In this document: positions 25,680 through 34,057 of the stretch, one piece after another
Numbering within the stretch: position 1 is the first letter of the stretch
Layout: each line of letters starts with the position of its first letter
Source of the DNA: an uncultured Eubacteriales bacterium
GTDB taxonomy: Bacteria > Bacillota > Clostridia > Peptostreptococcales > Anaerovoracaceae
Direction of reading: 5' to 3'
Length of the DNA stretch: 64,000 nt
NCBI GenBank assembly: GCA_900542295.1
Contig: UQNJ01000004.1
Coordinates: forward strand, 84,227-148,226
Translations under genes and position numbers: made by a program
Notes under the pieces: model-generated
Database searches by the model: none
Seen by the model: the letters and a program-made list of their open reading frames with translations, nothing else
Told to the model about the DNA's origin: nothing

Positions 25680-26621
25680 ATGAAGAAAAAATATAAAATT
25701 GTGTTTGCAGTATGTTTATGTATGGGAGCACTTGGGTGGTTTTCGGAATTTTTTGGGCCTTCTATGCATGTAGATGAAGAGAAAGTATTAAAAAGTAAAG
25801 ATTATACCAGAGCAACAGGAAATGACAGCGATTTATCTCATGGAGAAGTACAGCCTACAGATAAAGCCAGGATCTCGCCTCCTGTAATTTCTGCAGAAGG
25901 AGCGATACTTATAGACGGAAATACGGGGGAAGCACTATTTGAAAAAAATGCGGATAAAAAACTGTATCCTGCCAGCACCACAAAGATAATGACAGCAATG
26001 GTTGCTCTTGAAATTTTAGATGAAATAGATGCAGACCTTGGAAGTACGGTATCAGTTCCTGATGATGCGGTAAATACAGAAGGCTCTTCCGTTTATCTGA
26101 AAGCAAGTGAAAAGGTTACAATGGAGGAGCTTTTTTATGGAATGATGCTTCAGTCGGGAAATGATGCTGCCTTGGCTGTTGCAATATGCTGCGGAGGTAC
26201 GGAAGAAGAATTTATCAAAAGAATGAATATGAAAGCTGCTGAGATAGGATGCAGCTCGACCATGTTTAAAAATTCCAGCGGGCTGTTTGATGAGGGCCAT
26301 TTTACGACTGCGAGGGATCTGGCTAAGATAAGCAAGACGGCAATGGAAAAAAAGGAGTTCAGGGAAATAGTGGGAAGCAGAGACTGGAGAAGTGAGAAAA
26401 CGGGAAGAAACTTTCATAATAAAAATAAGACGATTTTTCAGTATGATGACTCGACGGGAGTTAAAATAGGATATACAAAAGCTTCCGGAAGAACCCTTGT
26501 TGCTTCGGCAAAGCGAGACGGCATAGAGCTTATAGCTGTTGTGCTTAATGATTCAAATTGGTTTGAGGACGCATACGCAATGCTTGATTATGGGTTTAAA
26601 AAAGAAAAATCAGGATTTTGA
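25680..26621 (+). CDS. DacF-like D-alanyl-D-alanine carboxypeptidase (penicillin-binding protein, S11 family)
   Basis: A 313-residue low-molecular-weight PBP that trims peptidoglycan stem peptides. An N-terminal hydrophobic signal (residues 6-24) exports it. The nucleophile motif SxxK is in PASTTKIMTA, the SxN motif in QSGNDAALA, and the third motif reads KIGYT instead of the usual KTG. Usual S11 proteins have a C-terminal domain of about 100 residues with an amphipathic anchor; this one ends soon after the catalytic domain, so it may be soluble or held by its uncleaved signal. Its ribosome binding site overlaps the upstream terminator. Confidence 0.9.
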   Translation: MKKKYKIVFAVCLCMGALGWFSEFFGPSMHVDEEKVLKSKDYTRATGNDSDLSHGEVQPTDKARISPPVISAEGAILIDGNTGEALFEKNADKKLYPASTTKIMTAMVALEILDEIDADLGSTVSVPDDAVNTEGSSVYLKASEKVTMEELFYGMMLQSGNDAALAVAICCGGTEEEFIKRMNMKAAEIGCSSTMFKNSSGLFDEGHFTTARDLAKISKTAMEKKEFREIVGSRDWRSEKTGRNFHNKNKTIFQYDDSTGVKIGYTKASGRTLVASAKRDGIELIAVVLNDSNWFEDAYAMLDYGFKKEKSGF

Positions 26622-26637
26622 TACTGGAGGTGAATTG

Positions 26638-27594
26638 ATGACATATATTTGTGCGGACAGAGGTAGTGAAAAATGTCCGTGTATACTTATGGAAGCGGGC
26701 CAATGTTATACATGCAGCATGATACAGACAGGGAAATGCAGCTGTATGTGGCAGGGAATATGTCCTTATACGGAATATAAGCAGGCAGGAGAAAATCCTA
26801 AGCCTGTTTACCGTGAACGTGAATTTGTCGTAACGGAAAGAAAAGATTTTTCACCTGTACTTACTACAGTCACTCTCAAGGTGCCTCTTGCCTATGCATT
26901 TAAGTGCAGGGAACCGGGCAGTTTTATAATTGTAAGAGCAAACGGATGGCAAGTTCCGCTTTCTGTTATGAAAAGCTATACAGCGACTGATGATGAGGCT
27001 TTCGGCACATCGGAATTTTGGGAAGCGGGGCGTATTGTATTAGCTGTAAATGCGGCAGGACCAAAGACGATAGATTTGCTTAAGCGATGCAGCGTGGGAA
27101 GTATATGGTCTTTGCGTGGGCCTTATTTTTCCGGCTTGGTACGGAAGGAAATTTTTAACCCAAAAGCGTTGTCAATTGTGGCAGCAAGGGGTATGGCGAT
27201 TATGCCTTTGATTAACATGAAGCAGCTGATAGGAGGAAATTTGGCGTCTTTTTGCCTTGATAGCAAAAAGCTTCCTGAAAGTTTTAAAGAAAAATATCTT
27301 GCGGATTTTGAGTATGAAACCATAGATCTGGAAAATGATATAAGAAAAACAGCTTGTGATCTGATGAAGGCTCGAGAATTCTGTATAGAGTCTACGGGGT
27401 TAAAACCAAACTTATTGCTTATGGTTTCTCCGTACTATGCCGAAGCGTTAATCAGGGAAATGAATATAGACTGCAGCGAAACAATTTCACCGAATAATGC
27501 AAATGTATGCTGCGGAGAGGGTATATGCGGAGCTTGCTCTCATACCGGAGAGGATGGAATTACTGTAAGAGCGTGCAAGTGCTTTGAGCTGTAA
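26638..27594 (+). CDS. PyrK/sulfide-dehydrogenase-like FAD/NAD-binding protein with Cys-rich N-terminus
   Basis: 318 residues from ATG 26638 behind GGAGGTGA. The first 45 residues contain eight Cys (5, 13, 15, 23, 26, 34, 36, 42) and probably bind one or more iron-sulfur clusters. The middle is a ferredoxin-reductase-type FAD/NAD module related to PyrK. Near the end, NVCCGEGICGACSH supplies the [2Fe-2S] ligands of PyrK-type proteins. It probably shuttles electrons between NAD(P)H and a partner flavoprotein. No pyrD is adjacent, so a role in orotate synthesis is not supported. The FAD oxidoreductase at 28326 is a possible partner. Starts 16 bases after the dacF-like gene. Confidence 0.82.
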   Translation: MTYICADRGSEKCPCILMEAGQCYTCSMIQTGKCSCMWQGICPYTEYKQAGENPKPVYREREFVVTERKDFSPVLTTVTLKVPLAYAFKCREPGSFIIVRANGWQVPLSVMKSYTATDDEAFGTSEFWEAGRIVLAVNAAGPKTIDLLKRCSVGSIWSLRGPYFSGLVRKEIFNPKALSIVAARGMAIMPLINMKQLIGGNLASFCLDSKKLPESFKEKYLADFEYETIDLENDIRKTACDLMKAREFCIESTGLKPNLLLMVSPYYAEALIREMNIDCSETISPNNANVCCGEGICGACSHTGEDGITVRACKCFEL

Positions 27595-27626
27595 AAAGGG
27601 CTCGAATATAATTTCGAGCCTTTTTA
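27593..27626. terminator. bidirectional intrinsic terminator
   Basis: GGCTCGAA / TTCGAGCC stem flanked by A5 on the left and T5 on the right. It sits between the convergent PyrK-like and lipoprotein genes and can serve both. Confidence 0.88.
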
Positions 27627-27658
27627 AGTAAATAATATTCACGTTAATAAAAGTATTG

Positions 27659-28216
27659 CTATTCTATATCCTCTAAATCTTCAAATCCGCCGGCCATGGT
27701 GTTTGCGAGATCGTAGATTCCGCCGGTAAGGGCGTTGGCGAGTTTGTCGTCTTCCTGTACTTCCCAACCGTCATCACCTTTTTTGAGGGAAACATCAACG
27801 GTAGTTTCGTAAGACTTTTCTGCTTTTTTCAGAGCCTCCAGCATGAGTGAATCCATGAGAGAGTTGATCTCATCTTCCGAAAGGTTAGGGTCTGCAAGCG
27901 CCTGCGTTATGTAGTCGGTAAGCACTTGAGTGAATATTTCGCCGAATGGATAAGTTTTTATGGTGGCTTTTACTGTAGCTGTATCTCCATCTACTTTTTC
28001 TTCACCTAATTCATATTCAAAGTCTAACATCTTTTCTACAAAAGCTTTACCGGCTTCTTCGCCAAAACCTTCATCCATACCTTCTGCCAGTTCTTCGGGA
28101 TTTGCTTTTGCATTTTCGAGATCTGCCTTAAGAGCATCGGATGGTGAATCCTGACTGCAAGCAGTTAAGCCGAAGCACATAATCAGCGATAAAAGTAATG
28201 CGATAAATTTTTTCAT
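27659..28216 (-). CDS. small lipoprotein of unknown function
   Basis: A 185-residue minus-strand gene with a textbook lipoprotein signal (MKKFIALLLSLIMCFGLTAC) and an AGGAGG site. The mature protein is acidic, with a helical first part (residues 30-65) and a beta segment FEYELGEEKVDGDTATVKATIKTYPFGE resembling DUF4878/DUF5105-type NTF2-like lipoproteins. The end is Gly/Asp-rich. Surface location is clear; function is not. It is flanked by convergent and divergent genes and forms its own unit. Confidence 0.8.
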   Translation of the reverse strand: MKKFIALLLSLIMCFGLTACSQDSPSDALKADLENAKANPEELAEGMDEGFGEEAGKAFVEKMLDFEYELGEEKVDGDTATVKATIKTYPFGEIFTQVLTDYITQALADPNLSEDEINSLMDSLMLEALKKAEKSYETTVDVSLKKGDDGWEVQEDDKLANALTGGIYDLANTMAGGFEDLEDIE

Positions 28217-28325
28217 AAATAGTTCCTCCTAAATATACCTATAATGATTTTATACACTATTTTAGAGAATAAATCAATCATTAACAAAAAGAATACAATT
28301 TAAATTTTTTGTAAAGGAGACAATT

Positions 28326-29615
28326 ATGGCAAAGGTTTTAGTGATAGGTGGCGGCTGGGCTGGCATAGCCGCAGCAGTTAGAGCTAAAAAATACGGCGCA
28401 GATGTTATACTTGCCGAAAAAACAGACCTGCTTTTGGGGCTGGGTAATGTAGGCGGAATAATGAGAAACAATGGCAGATTTACCGCTGCCGAAGAGAATA
28501 TAGCTTTGGGAGCAGGGGAGTTATTTGAGATAACCGATAAGCTTTCTTTACATAAAAATGTAGATTTTCCGGGACATGATCATGCAAGTTTTTATGATGT
28601 TGTGGCAGTTGAGCCGGAGGTCAGAAGATTTTTGAAAAAGCTTGGAATAGAGATTCGATTTATGACGAGGATTACAGATGTAGCCGTGGAGAATGGCGAG
28701 ATTGTGGGTGTAAAGACTGCCGCAGGAGATATGATATACGCCGATTCGTTTGTTGAAGCTACAGGTTCGGCCGGTCCGATGGGGAATTGTATGAAATATG
28801 GAAACGGCTGCTCCATGTGCATTTTAAGATGTCCTTCGTTCGGACCGAGAGTGAGTATAACAGAAAAGGCAGGATTAGATGATCTGACAGCATTAAAAGC
28901 AGATGGGACAAGAGGAGCGTTCAGTGGTTCGTGCAAAATAGAGAAAAAGAGCTTGTCTAAAAAATTGCAGCGTAAACTGGAAAAAGACGGATTTGCAGTT
29001 GTACCACTGCCGGAGGATATGATAAACAAAGAAAAATTATCAAAAAAGGTGTGCCGTCAGTATGCACTTGATGTTTTTGCCGAAAATTTAATAATAATAG
29101 ACACAGGCTGTGCTAAACTTATGAGTCCGTATTTTGAGCTTGAAAAACTTCGTAAAATAGAAGGCTTTGAAAATGCAAGATTTTCAGATCCATATGCAGG
29201 GGGCAAAGGAAATTCGATAAGATATATGTCAGTAGGTGTCAGAGACGAATATATGAGGGCATGCGGAACAGATAATTTGTTTCTTGGTGGTGAAAAGTCG
29301 GGATTTTTTGTGGGACATACGGAAGCTATTACGACAGGCTCTCTATCAGGGTATAATGCTGCCGCATATGCTTACGGAAGGCCTTTGCTCACTCTGCCGC
29401 AAACTCTTGCAACCGGTGATTTGCTGCGGTTTGCAAATGAAGCCCTTTCAAGCCAGAACGGTCTCGACAGAAGATTTACATTTGCCGGTGGAGAATATTT
29501 TGAGCGTATGAAAGCGAAAGGTTTATATCTTATGGATCCTAAGCTTATAAGGAAAAGAGTGGAGGAAGAAGGTCTGCTTGATGTTTACAACAGGCCGAGG
29601 ACTGTGATAAAATAA
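28326..29615 (+). CDS. FAD-dependent oxidoreductase with a Cys-rich insert
   Basis: 429 residues. The N-terminal Rossmann motif GGGWAGIAAAVRAKKYGADVIL binds FAD. The GGIMRNNGRF and FVEATGSAGPMG blocks fit the GidA/fumarate-reductase-like flavoprotein superfamily. An insert near residues 157-170 contains four closely spaced Cys (CMKYGNGCSMCILRC), possibly a metal or iron-sulfur site. The C-terminal GGEKSGFFVGHTEAITTGSLSGYNAA segment closes the FAD site. Substrate unknown. It is divergent from the lipoprotein gene and upstream of rluB by 27 bases. Confidence 0.8.
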   Translation: MAKVLVIGGGWAGIAAAVRAKKYGADVILAEKTDLLLGLGNVGGIMRNNGRFTAAEENIALGAGELFEITDKLSLHKNVDFPGHDHASFYDVVAVEPEVRRFLKKLGIEIRFMTRITDVAVENGEIVGVKTAAGDMIYADSFVEATGSAGPMGNCMKYGNGCSMCILRCPSFGPRVSITEKAGLDDLTALKADGTRGAFSGSCKIEKKSLSKKLQRKLEKDGFAVVPLPEDMINKEKLSKKVCRQYALDVFAENLIIIDTGCAKLMSPYFELEKLRKIEGFENARFSDPYAGGKGNSIRYMSVGVRDEYMRACGTDNLFLGGEKSGFFVGHTEAITTGSLSGYNAAAYAYGRPLLTLPQTLATGDLLRFANEALSSQNGLDRRFTFAGGEYFERMKAKGLYLMDPKLIRKRVEEEGLLDVYNRPRTVIK

Positions 29616-29642
29616 TAATAATTTGAATATTGAGGGATAAAA

Positions 29643-30347
29643 ATGAGAATCAACAAATATATTGCACAGGCAGGAATTGTTAGCAGAAGAAAAGCGGATG
29701 AGCTGATACTCAACGGTAACGTCAAGGTGAACGGAGCTGTAATGAGAGAACCGGGATATGATGTTGACAATGGTGATAAGGTGGAAGTAAACGGCAGAAT
29801 CATAGATAATAATCAGGAAAAAGTATATCTTCTTGTCAACAAGCCTCTTAATATGATTACCGCCGCATCAGATGACAAGGATAGAGAAACCGTTATGGAA
29901 ATAATAAAGGATGTTGATGCAAGGCTGTTTCCGGTGGGAAGACTTGACTATAATACTACCGGCGCATTGATTATGACCAATGACGGAGATATCAGCTATC
30001 GTATAACACATCCGAAGCATGAAATGGATAAGACTTACAGGGCCTTGGTTAAAGGTGTGATTTCACCTGAAAAGGCGGCAAGGCTCAGAAAAGGCGTCGA
30101 TATCGGGGGATTTATGACATCAAGAGCCAAGGTAAAGATAATAAAGGGAAACAGCCATTCGACTCTGGTTGAAATTTCTATTCATGAGGGAAAGAATCGT
30201 CAGGTGAGAAAGATGTTTGCGGCTGTTGGAAATCCTGTGCAGACATTGGAAAGAATCGCAATAGGAGAAATAAGACTTGGCAGACTCAAGCAGGGACATT
30301 ATCGTAAACTGAATAGAGAAGAAATAGAATATCTTAAGAACTGCTGA
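29643..30347 (+). CDS. rluB: pseudouridine synthase of the RsuA/RluB family
   Basis: 234 residues with an N-terminal S4 RNA-binding domain (MRINKYIAQAGIVSRRKADELI, then GNVKVNG). A catalytic domain follows with the active-site Asp in GRLDYNTTGALIMTNDG and the RQVRKMFAAVG block. Length and linker fit RluB, which modifies 23S rRNA (U2605 in E. coli numbering), better than RsuA. It ends at a strong terminator shared with panD on the opposite strand. Confidence 0.92.
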   Translation: MRINKYIAQAGIVSRRKADELILNGNVKVNGAVMREPGYDVDNGDKVEVNGRIIDNNQEKVYLLVNKPLNMITAASDDKDRETVMEIIKDVDARLFPVGRLDYNTTGALIMTNDGDISYRITHPKHEMDKTYRALVKGVISPEKAARLRKGVDIGGFMTSRAKVKIIKGNSHSTLVEISIHEGKNRQVRKMFAAVGNPVQTLERIAIGEIRLGRLKQGHYRKLNREEIEYLKNC

Positions 30348-30357
30348 TATAAACGAC

Positions 30358-30405
30358 AAAAAGCTGCTTACTGCAACCTTATTTAAAGGATGCAAAGCAG
30401 CTTTT
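30358..30405. terminator. bidirectional intrinsic terminator between rluB and panD
   Basis: AAAAGCTGCTT and AAGCAGCTTTT arms, with an A run on the left and a T run on the right, stand between convergent genes. Confidence 0.82.
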
Positions 30406-30440
30406 GTGCTGTGAAATCTTAACAATAACGAGTGACTGTA

Positions 30441-30830
30441 CTACATATCCTCTAATTTACCATGTTTTTCATATTCTGTAAGTCTGACGATTTTGTTGCT
30501 GTCATCTACAAATACTACTTTAGGCTTGTTTGCTTTTGCCTCTTCAGGTGTAAGCTGAGCGTAGCACATTATTATAATTTTATCCCCTTTTTGAACACAT
30601 CTTGCGGCAGCTCCGTTAAGGCATATCATTCCGCTGCCTCTTTCACCTGCGATTGTGTAGGTTTCAAACCGCATACCGTTGTTTATGTCCACGATTTGAA
30701 CCTTTTCGTATTCGAGTATGCCGGCTGCTTCCAGCAAATCGACATCTACCGTTATACTTCCAACATAGTCAAGTTCAGCCTGAACTACTGTGGCACGATG
30801 TATTTTTCCCTTTAACATATCTAAAAGCAT
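30441..30830 (-). CDS. panD: aspartate 1-decarboxylase proenzyme
   Basis: Makes beta-alanine from aspartate for pantothenate synthesis. 129 residues, the full family length. The self-processing Gly-Ser that creates the pyruvoyl group is in DYVGSITVD (residues 24-25). The GMRFETYTI and NGAAARCVQKGDKIII blocks are present. Last gene of the minus-strand pantothenate operon, 17 bases after panC. Confidence 0.97.
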   Translation of the reverse strand: MLLDMLKGKIHRATVVQAELDYVGSITVDVDLLEAAGILEYEKVQIVDINNGMRFETYTIAGERGSGMICLNGAAARCVQKGDKIIIMCYAQLTPEEAKANKPKVVFVDDSNKIVRLTEYEKHGKLEDM

Positions 30831-30847
30831 TTTTGTTCCTTTCTGAA

Positions 30848-31696
30848 TCAGCTTTTGAATATAAAATTGTCAATCAGCCTTGTTTTTCCTATATAAACAG
30901 CCATTGCGACCAGAACTTCACCGGACATTTCAGAAACAGGTTCGATGCTGTGTGCATTTACTGCTTTTATATAGTCTATTTTTGCCAAAGGCTCTTCTTC
31001 GACTACTTGAGTCATGGCTTCTGTTATTCTTAAAGCACTTTTTTCACCGGCTTCTGCCATGGAAATTCCCAACTTGACGGCTTTGCTCAAAGAAAGAGCT
31101 GCCTTTCGCTCCTCTTCACTCAGATAAGTGTTTCTTGAGCTCTTTGCCAGACCGTCTTCTTCTCTTATGATAGGACAGCCGATTATTTCTATATCAAAGT
31201 TTAAATCTCTGACCATTCTTTTGATTACGGCAAGCTGTTGTGCATCCTTTTGACCGAAATAAGCTCTGTCAGGTGTAACGATATTGAAGAGTTTTGATAC
31301 TACTGTGCATACTCCTCTGAAATGGATGGGTCTTGTCTTTCCACACAACTCTGATGTCAGATTTCCATACATGTCTACCATTGTGCATGCGTCTGAGAAA
31401 TACATTTCAGACGGTTCAGGATGAAAAATCAGATCCGCACCGGCTTTGCGGCACACTTCTTCATCCCTTGCTATATCTCTTGGATAACTGTCAAGGTCTT
31501 CTCCTGCACCAAACTGAGTGGGATTGACAAAGTCACTTACAACTACACGGTCATTTTCGGCAGCGGCACGCTCGATCAGACTTTGATGTCCCTCATGAAG
31601 AAACCCCATTGTCGGTACAAGTCCGACCGAAAGTCCTTGGGCTTTCCATGATTTGACACGATTTCGTACTTCCTGTACTGTTTTTACTGTTTCCAT
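30848..31696 (-). CDS. panC: pantothenate synthetase
   Basis: Joins pantoate and beta-alanine with ATP. 282 residues. The HIGH-like motif appears as PTMGFLHEGHQSL and the KMSKS-like region as KSSRNTYLSEEER. FGQKDAQQ and FVNPTQFG are family signatures. It lies between panB (10 bases upstream) and panD in one operon. Confidence 0.97.
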   Translation of the reverse strand: METVKTVQEVRNRVKSWKAQGLSVGLVPTMGFLHEGHQSLIERAAAENDRVVVSDFVNPTQFGAGEDLDSYPRDIARDEEVCRKAGADLIFHPEPSEMYFSDACTMVDMYGNLTSELCGKTRPIHFRGVCTVVSKLFNIVTPDRAYFGQKDAQQLAVIKRMVRDLNFDIEIIGCPIIREEDGLAKSSRNTYLSEEERKAALSLSKAVKLGISMAEAGEKSALRITEAMTQVVEEEPLAKIDYIKAVNAHSIEPVSEMSGEVLVAMAVYIGKTRLIDNFIFKS

Positions 31697-31706
31697 TGTT
31701 TACCTC

Positions 31707-32534
31707 TTAATACAATTTTTTGATTATTTCTTCATCTATCTTGAAAGTGTGCTCTTCCGCAGGGAAAGCACCTGATTTTACTTCTTCGATGTATCTTTCA
31801 AATCCCTTTCTCATGACTGTGCCGGCATCGGCAAAATGTTTTACGAATTTCGGCTTGAAATCCGAGAAAAGAGCAAGCATATCCTGATATACAAGAACTT
31901 GACCGTCACAGCCTGCGCCTGCGCCTATGCCGATTGTAGGAATGTCTATCGACTTTGAAATCAGTTCTGCAAGCTTTGCCGGAACACATTCCAGAACGAG
32001 GGCGAATGCTCCTGCTTCTTCTACGGCTTTTGCTTCGTCTAAAATCTTCTTTGCTGCTTCTTCTGATTTGCCCTGCACCTTAAAGCCTCCGAAAGCATTT
32101 ATGGATTGAGGAGTGAGGCCGAGATGTGCAACAACCGGGATAGAAGCTTCCGTTATGGCTTTGATTTGAGGGCAGACGGAAGCACCACCCTCTAATTTTA
32201 CGGCATTGCATCTGCTTTCTTTCATCAGTCTGCCGGCATTTACAACGGCATCGTAAACAGAGGTCTGATATGACATGAACGGCATATCGGCAACAACCAT
32301 TGCATTTTTTGCACCACGGGCCACGGCTTTTGTGTGATGAATCATATCTTCCATGGTGACGGAAAGAGTATCCTCATAGCCTAACATTACCATGCCCAGT
32401 GAATCGCCTACCAAAAGCATATTTATGCCTGATTCGTCCATGAGCTTTGCTGTGGAATAATCATAGGCTGTGAGCATGGTTATTTTATCGTTATCTGTTT
32501 TCTGCTGTTTAATAGTGGCTACTGTGTTTTTCAT
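31707..32534 (-). CDS. panB: 3-methyl-2-oxobutanoate hydroxymethyltransferase
   Basis: First committed enzyme of pantoate synthesis, using methylenetetrahydrofolate. 275 residues of TIM-barrel sequence. MLTAYDYSTAKLMDESGINMLLVGDSLGMV holds the metal-binding Asp, with CNAVKLEGG and GIGAGAGCDGQVLVYQD also visible. A GGAGTC-type site precedes the ATG. It is 37 bases downstream of the DUF2520-type reductase gene, consistent with one operon for the whole pantoate branch. Confidence 0.97.
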   Translation of the reverse strand: MKNTVATIKQQKTDNDKITMLTAYDYSTAKLMDESGINMLLVGDSLGMVMLGYEDTLSVTMEDMIHHTKAVARGAKNAMVVADMPFMSYQTSVYDAVVNAGRLMKESRCNAVKLEGGASVCPQIKAITEASIPVVAHLGLTPQSINAFGGFKVQGKSEEAAKKILDEAKAVEEAGAFALVLECVPAKLAELISKSIDIPTIGIGAGAGCDGQVLVYQDMLALFSDFKPKFVKHFADAGTVMRKGFERYIEEVKSGAFPAEEHTFKIDEEIIKKLY

Positions 32535-32571
32535 TTTTGACTCCTTTTTTATTCATGATTAAAGGAATGAT

Positions 32572-33432
32572 TTAGATATCTGTTCCTTTAAGCGCCTGCA
32601 TCATAGTATCGTAATTTCGTTCCGGATGCTTTGAGCTTGCTATATTGACAAGCCGTTCGGAAAGAATTTTATAAAGGGGGACAGTTTCGGGCATAAATTC
32701 TCTGAGTGACATAAGGTGGGAATTTACTGTAACAAGATCGTTTCTTTCGATAGGGCCTGTAAGTGCCTTTGCCGCCCCCTGAGTGAGGATGCAGTTTAAA
32801 TTGTTCGTCAATAAAGGTGAGAGTGCCTTGAGAGCGTCGCTGCGATTAAATCCGCATTTTTCAAGCATTTCTGCGGATATGTCTATTAACGCAGTCATGT
32901 GGTTTGATGCTACCGCCGCCGCACAGTGATAGAGAACTTTGACATTAGGGTCTATTGTTACTACCGGATTCCCAATATTTGAGAAACAGTCTGCGACTTG
33001 GCTGAGATTTTTTTTACTGCCCTCGATGGTGAAATATGTATTTTTCAGTGATTTATATGATTCATACTTGTCACTGAAAGCTTGAAGCGGATGAACCGAA
33101 TAAGAGCAAGCGCCCAGTTCTTCGGCATTAAAAAAAGCGGTCGATGGAATCGAACCGCTGCAATGACATATATTTTTATTTTTTATCGGCAGATTGCGTA
33201 TATGCTCCCATACTTCTGATATGGCGCCGTCGGGCACCGTGATAAAGAGCGTATCGCTTTCTTTTACAATGTCGGTTAAATTTGTGAAATGCTTTGTAGA
33301 GGTAAATTCAGCAGCCTGACGGGCGGATTTGGAACTGCGGCTGTAATAGCCTGTAACCTGTATGCCGTTTTCTGCGAGATATTTACCAAGCGAAAAGCCG
33401 ACTTTGCCGGCTCCTATAAAACCTGCTTTCAT
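32572..33432 (-). CDS. Rossmann/DUF2520 reductase, probable alternative ketopantoate reductase (PanG-like)
   Basis: 286 residues. The start is placed at 33432, where GGGAGGTGA lies 6 bases upstream; an ATG at 33438 would abut the Shine-Dalgarno. The N-terminus AGFIGAGKVGFSLGKYL is an NAD(P)-binding Rossmann motif. The C-terminal half (VHPLQAF, then LYHCAAAVASNHMTALIDISAEML) is the DUF2520 helical domain. As first gene of a panBCD operon that lacks panE, it is probably the ketopantoate reductase. A protein of this general type (PanG) has been reported to do this in Francisella. The assignment is by context and fold, not by proven orthology. Confidence 0.8.
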   Translation of the reverse strand: MKAGFIGAGKVGFSLGKYLAENGIQVTGYYSRSSKSARQAAEFTSTKHFTNLTDIVKESDTLFITVPDGAISEVWEHIRNLPIKNKNICHCSGSIPSTAFFNAEELGACSYSVHPLQAFSDKYESYKSLKNTYFTIEGSKKNLSQVADCFSNIGNPVVTIDPNVKVLYHCAAAVASNHMTALIDISAEMLEKCGFNRSDALKALSPLLTNNLNCILTQGAAKALTGPIERNDLVTVNSHLMSLREFMPETVPLYKILSERLVNIASSKHPERNYDTMMQALKGTDI

Positions 33433-33583
33433 ATACATCACCTCCCGTATTTTGTAAAGAGGGACGCATAAAGGCAATCTCTTTTCTCAGTGCTGTTCTA
33501 ATTGTTGATACAGCCCGAAAGTGTTGATAAAAAATATTAAATTTATATGTGGTACAGCTTGCTTCGAATGCTATCCGCATATT

Positions 33584-33612
33584 ACTATAACACTTCAAAA
33601 CATGTTTGTACA
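33584..33612 (-). promoter_or_regulatory. candidate sigma-A promoter of the pantothenate operon
   Basis: On the minus strand TGTACA (4 of 6 to consensus) is separated by 17 bases from TATAGT (5 of 6). It would give a 5' leader of roughly 150 bases before the reductase gene. Confidence 0.5.
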
Positions 33613-33672
33613 GAGAAATTTTGATTTTATAGCGTGGCATGACAGCTCTTATCCATTTATCCCTGAAGCAGA

Positions 33673-33754
33673 ACCCACTCGAACGGTCAGATATTATGAA
33701 AACGAGTGGGTATTACCCGACTCGAAAAGTATATTTTGCTTAAAACGAGTGGGG
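33673..33754. repeat. two tandem 42-bp hairpin units upstream of the pantothenate operon
   Basis: Two adjacent units each place CCCACTCG-like and CGAGTGGG arms about 21 bases apart (33673-33711 and 33715-33754). The second unit has an extra base in one arm. The stems are conserved while the loops differ, which suggests selection on the stem. Their position before panB-type genes recalls the described Firmicute 'pan' RNA motif, which also occurs as tandem hairpins. However, the best promoter seen lies downstream of them, so they may act as DNA sites instead. Confidence 0.5.
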
Positions 33755-33826
33755 GCAGCCGCCGTGCACATATAATGTGTGTAAAATAAAAAGAAAAATA
33801 TTTTGTTTTAAAAAATGATTGTTTTG

Positions 33827-33855
33827 TTGACAACATGGTATTAGCATGATATTTT
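33827..33855 (+). promoter_or_regulatory. strong candidate promoter in the long intergenic region
   Basis: A perfect TTGACA (33827-33832) is followed after 17 bases by TATTTT (33850-33855). No open reading frame follows before the terminator at 33985, so it may drive a short non-coding transcript. Confidence 0.5.
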
Positions 33856-33861
33856 AATAAT

Positions 33862-34018
33862 AAATAAGGTATTTTATGTTTTAAAAGATTAAATTTATTT
33901 AATAATCAAATAGCTTATTGTATTTATAATTTATTTATTGGCATAAATATTAAACGACTATATAATTGATTGAATGAATTAGTTAAACGCATAAGCTAAA
34001 AAAGCCTATGCGTTTTTT
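33862..34018 (+). ncRNA. candidate small RNA between a promoter and a terminator
   Basis: About 155 AT-rich bases lie between the promoter at 33827-33855 and a strong intrinsic terminator at 33985-34018, with no credible coding frame. This is inferred from the pair of signals only; no known RNA family was recognised. The rest of the 820-base gap from 33433 to 34254 holds the pantothenate promoter, the tandem hairpins and the leader structure listed separately. Confidence 0.3.
33985..34018 (+). terminator. intrinsic terminator without an upstream gene
   Basis: An AAACGCATA / TATGCGTTT stem, extended by AGCT/AGC pairs after one mismatch, is followed by T7. The nearest upstream plus-strand gene ends 3.6 kb away. 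Confidence 0.8.
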
Positions 34019-34057
34019 TCATATAAGGCTGAATGTTATTGTAATAGTTGATCTGAA

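Noticed and set aside
33521..33775. 84-residue open frame in the long intergenic gap
   Set aside because: It has no ribosome binding site, spans the tandem hairpins and has no protein-like composition.
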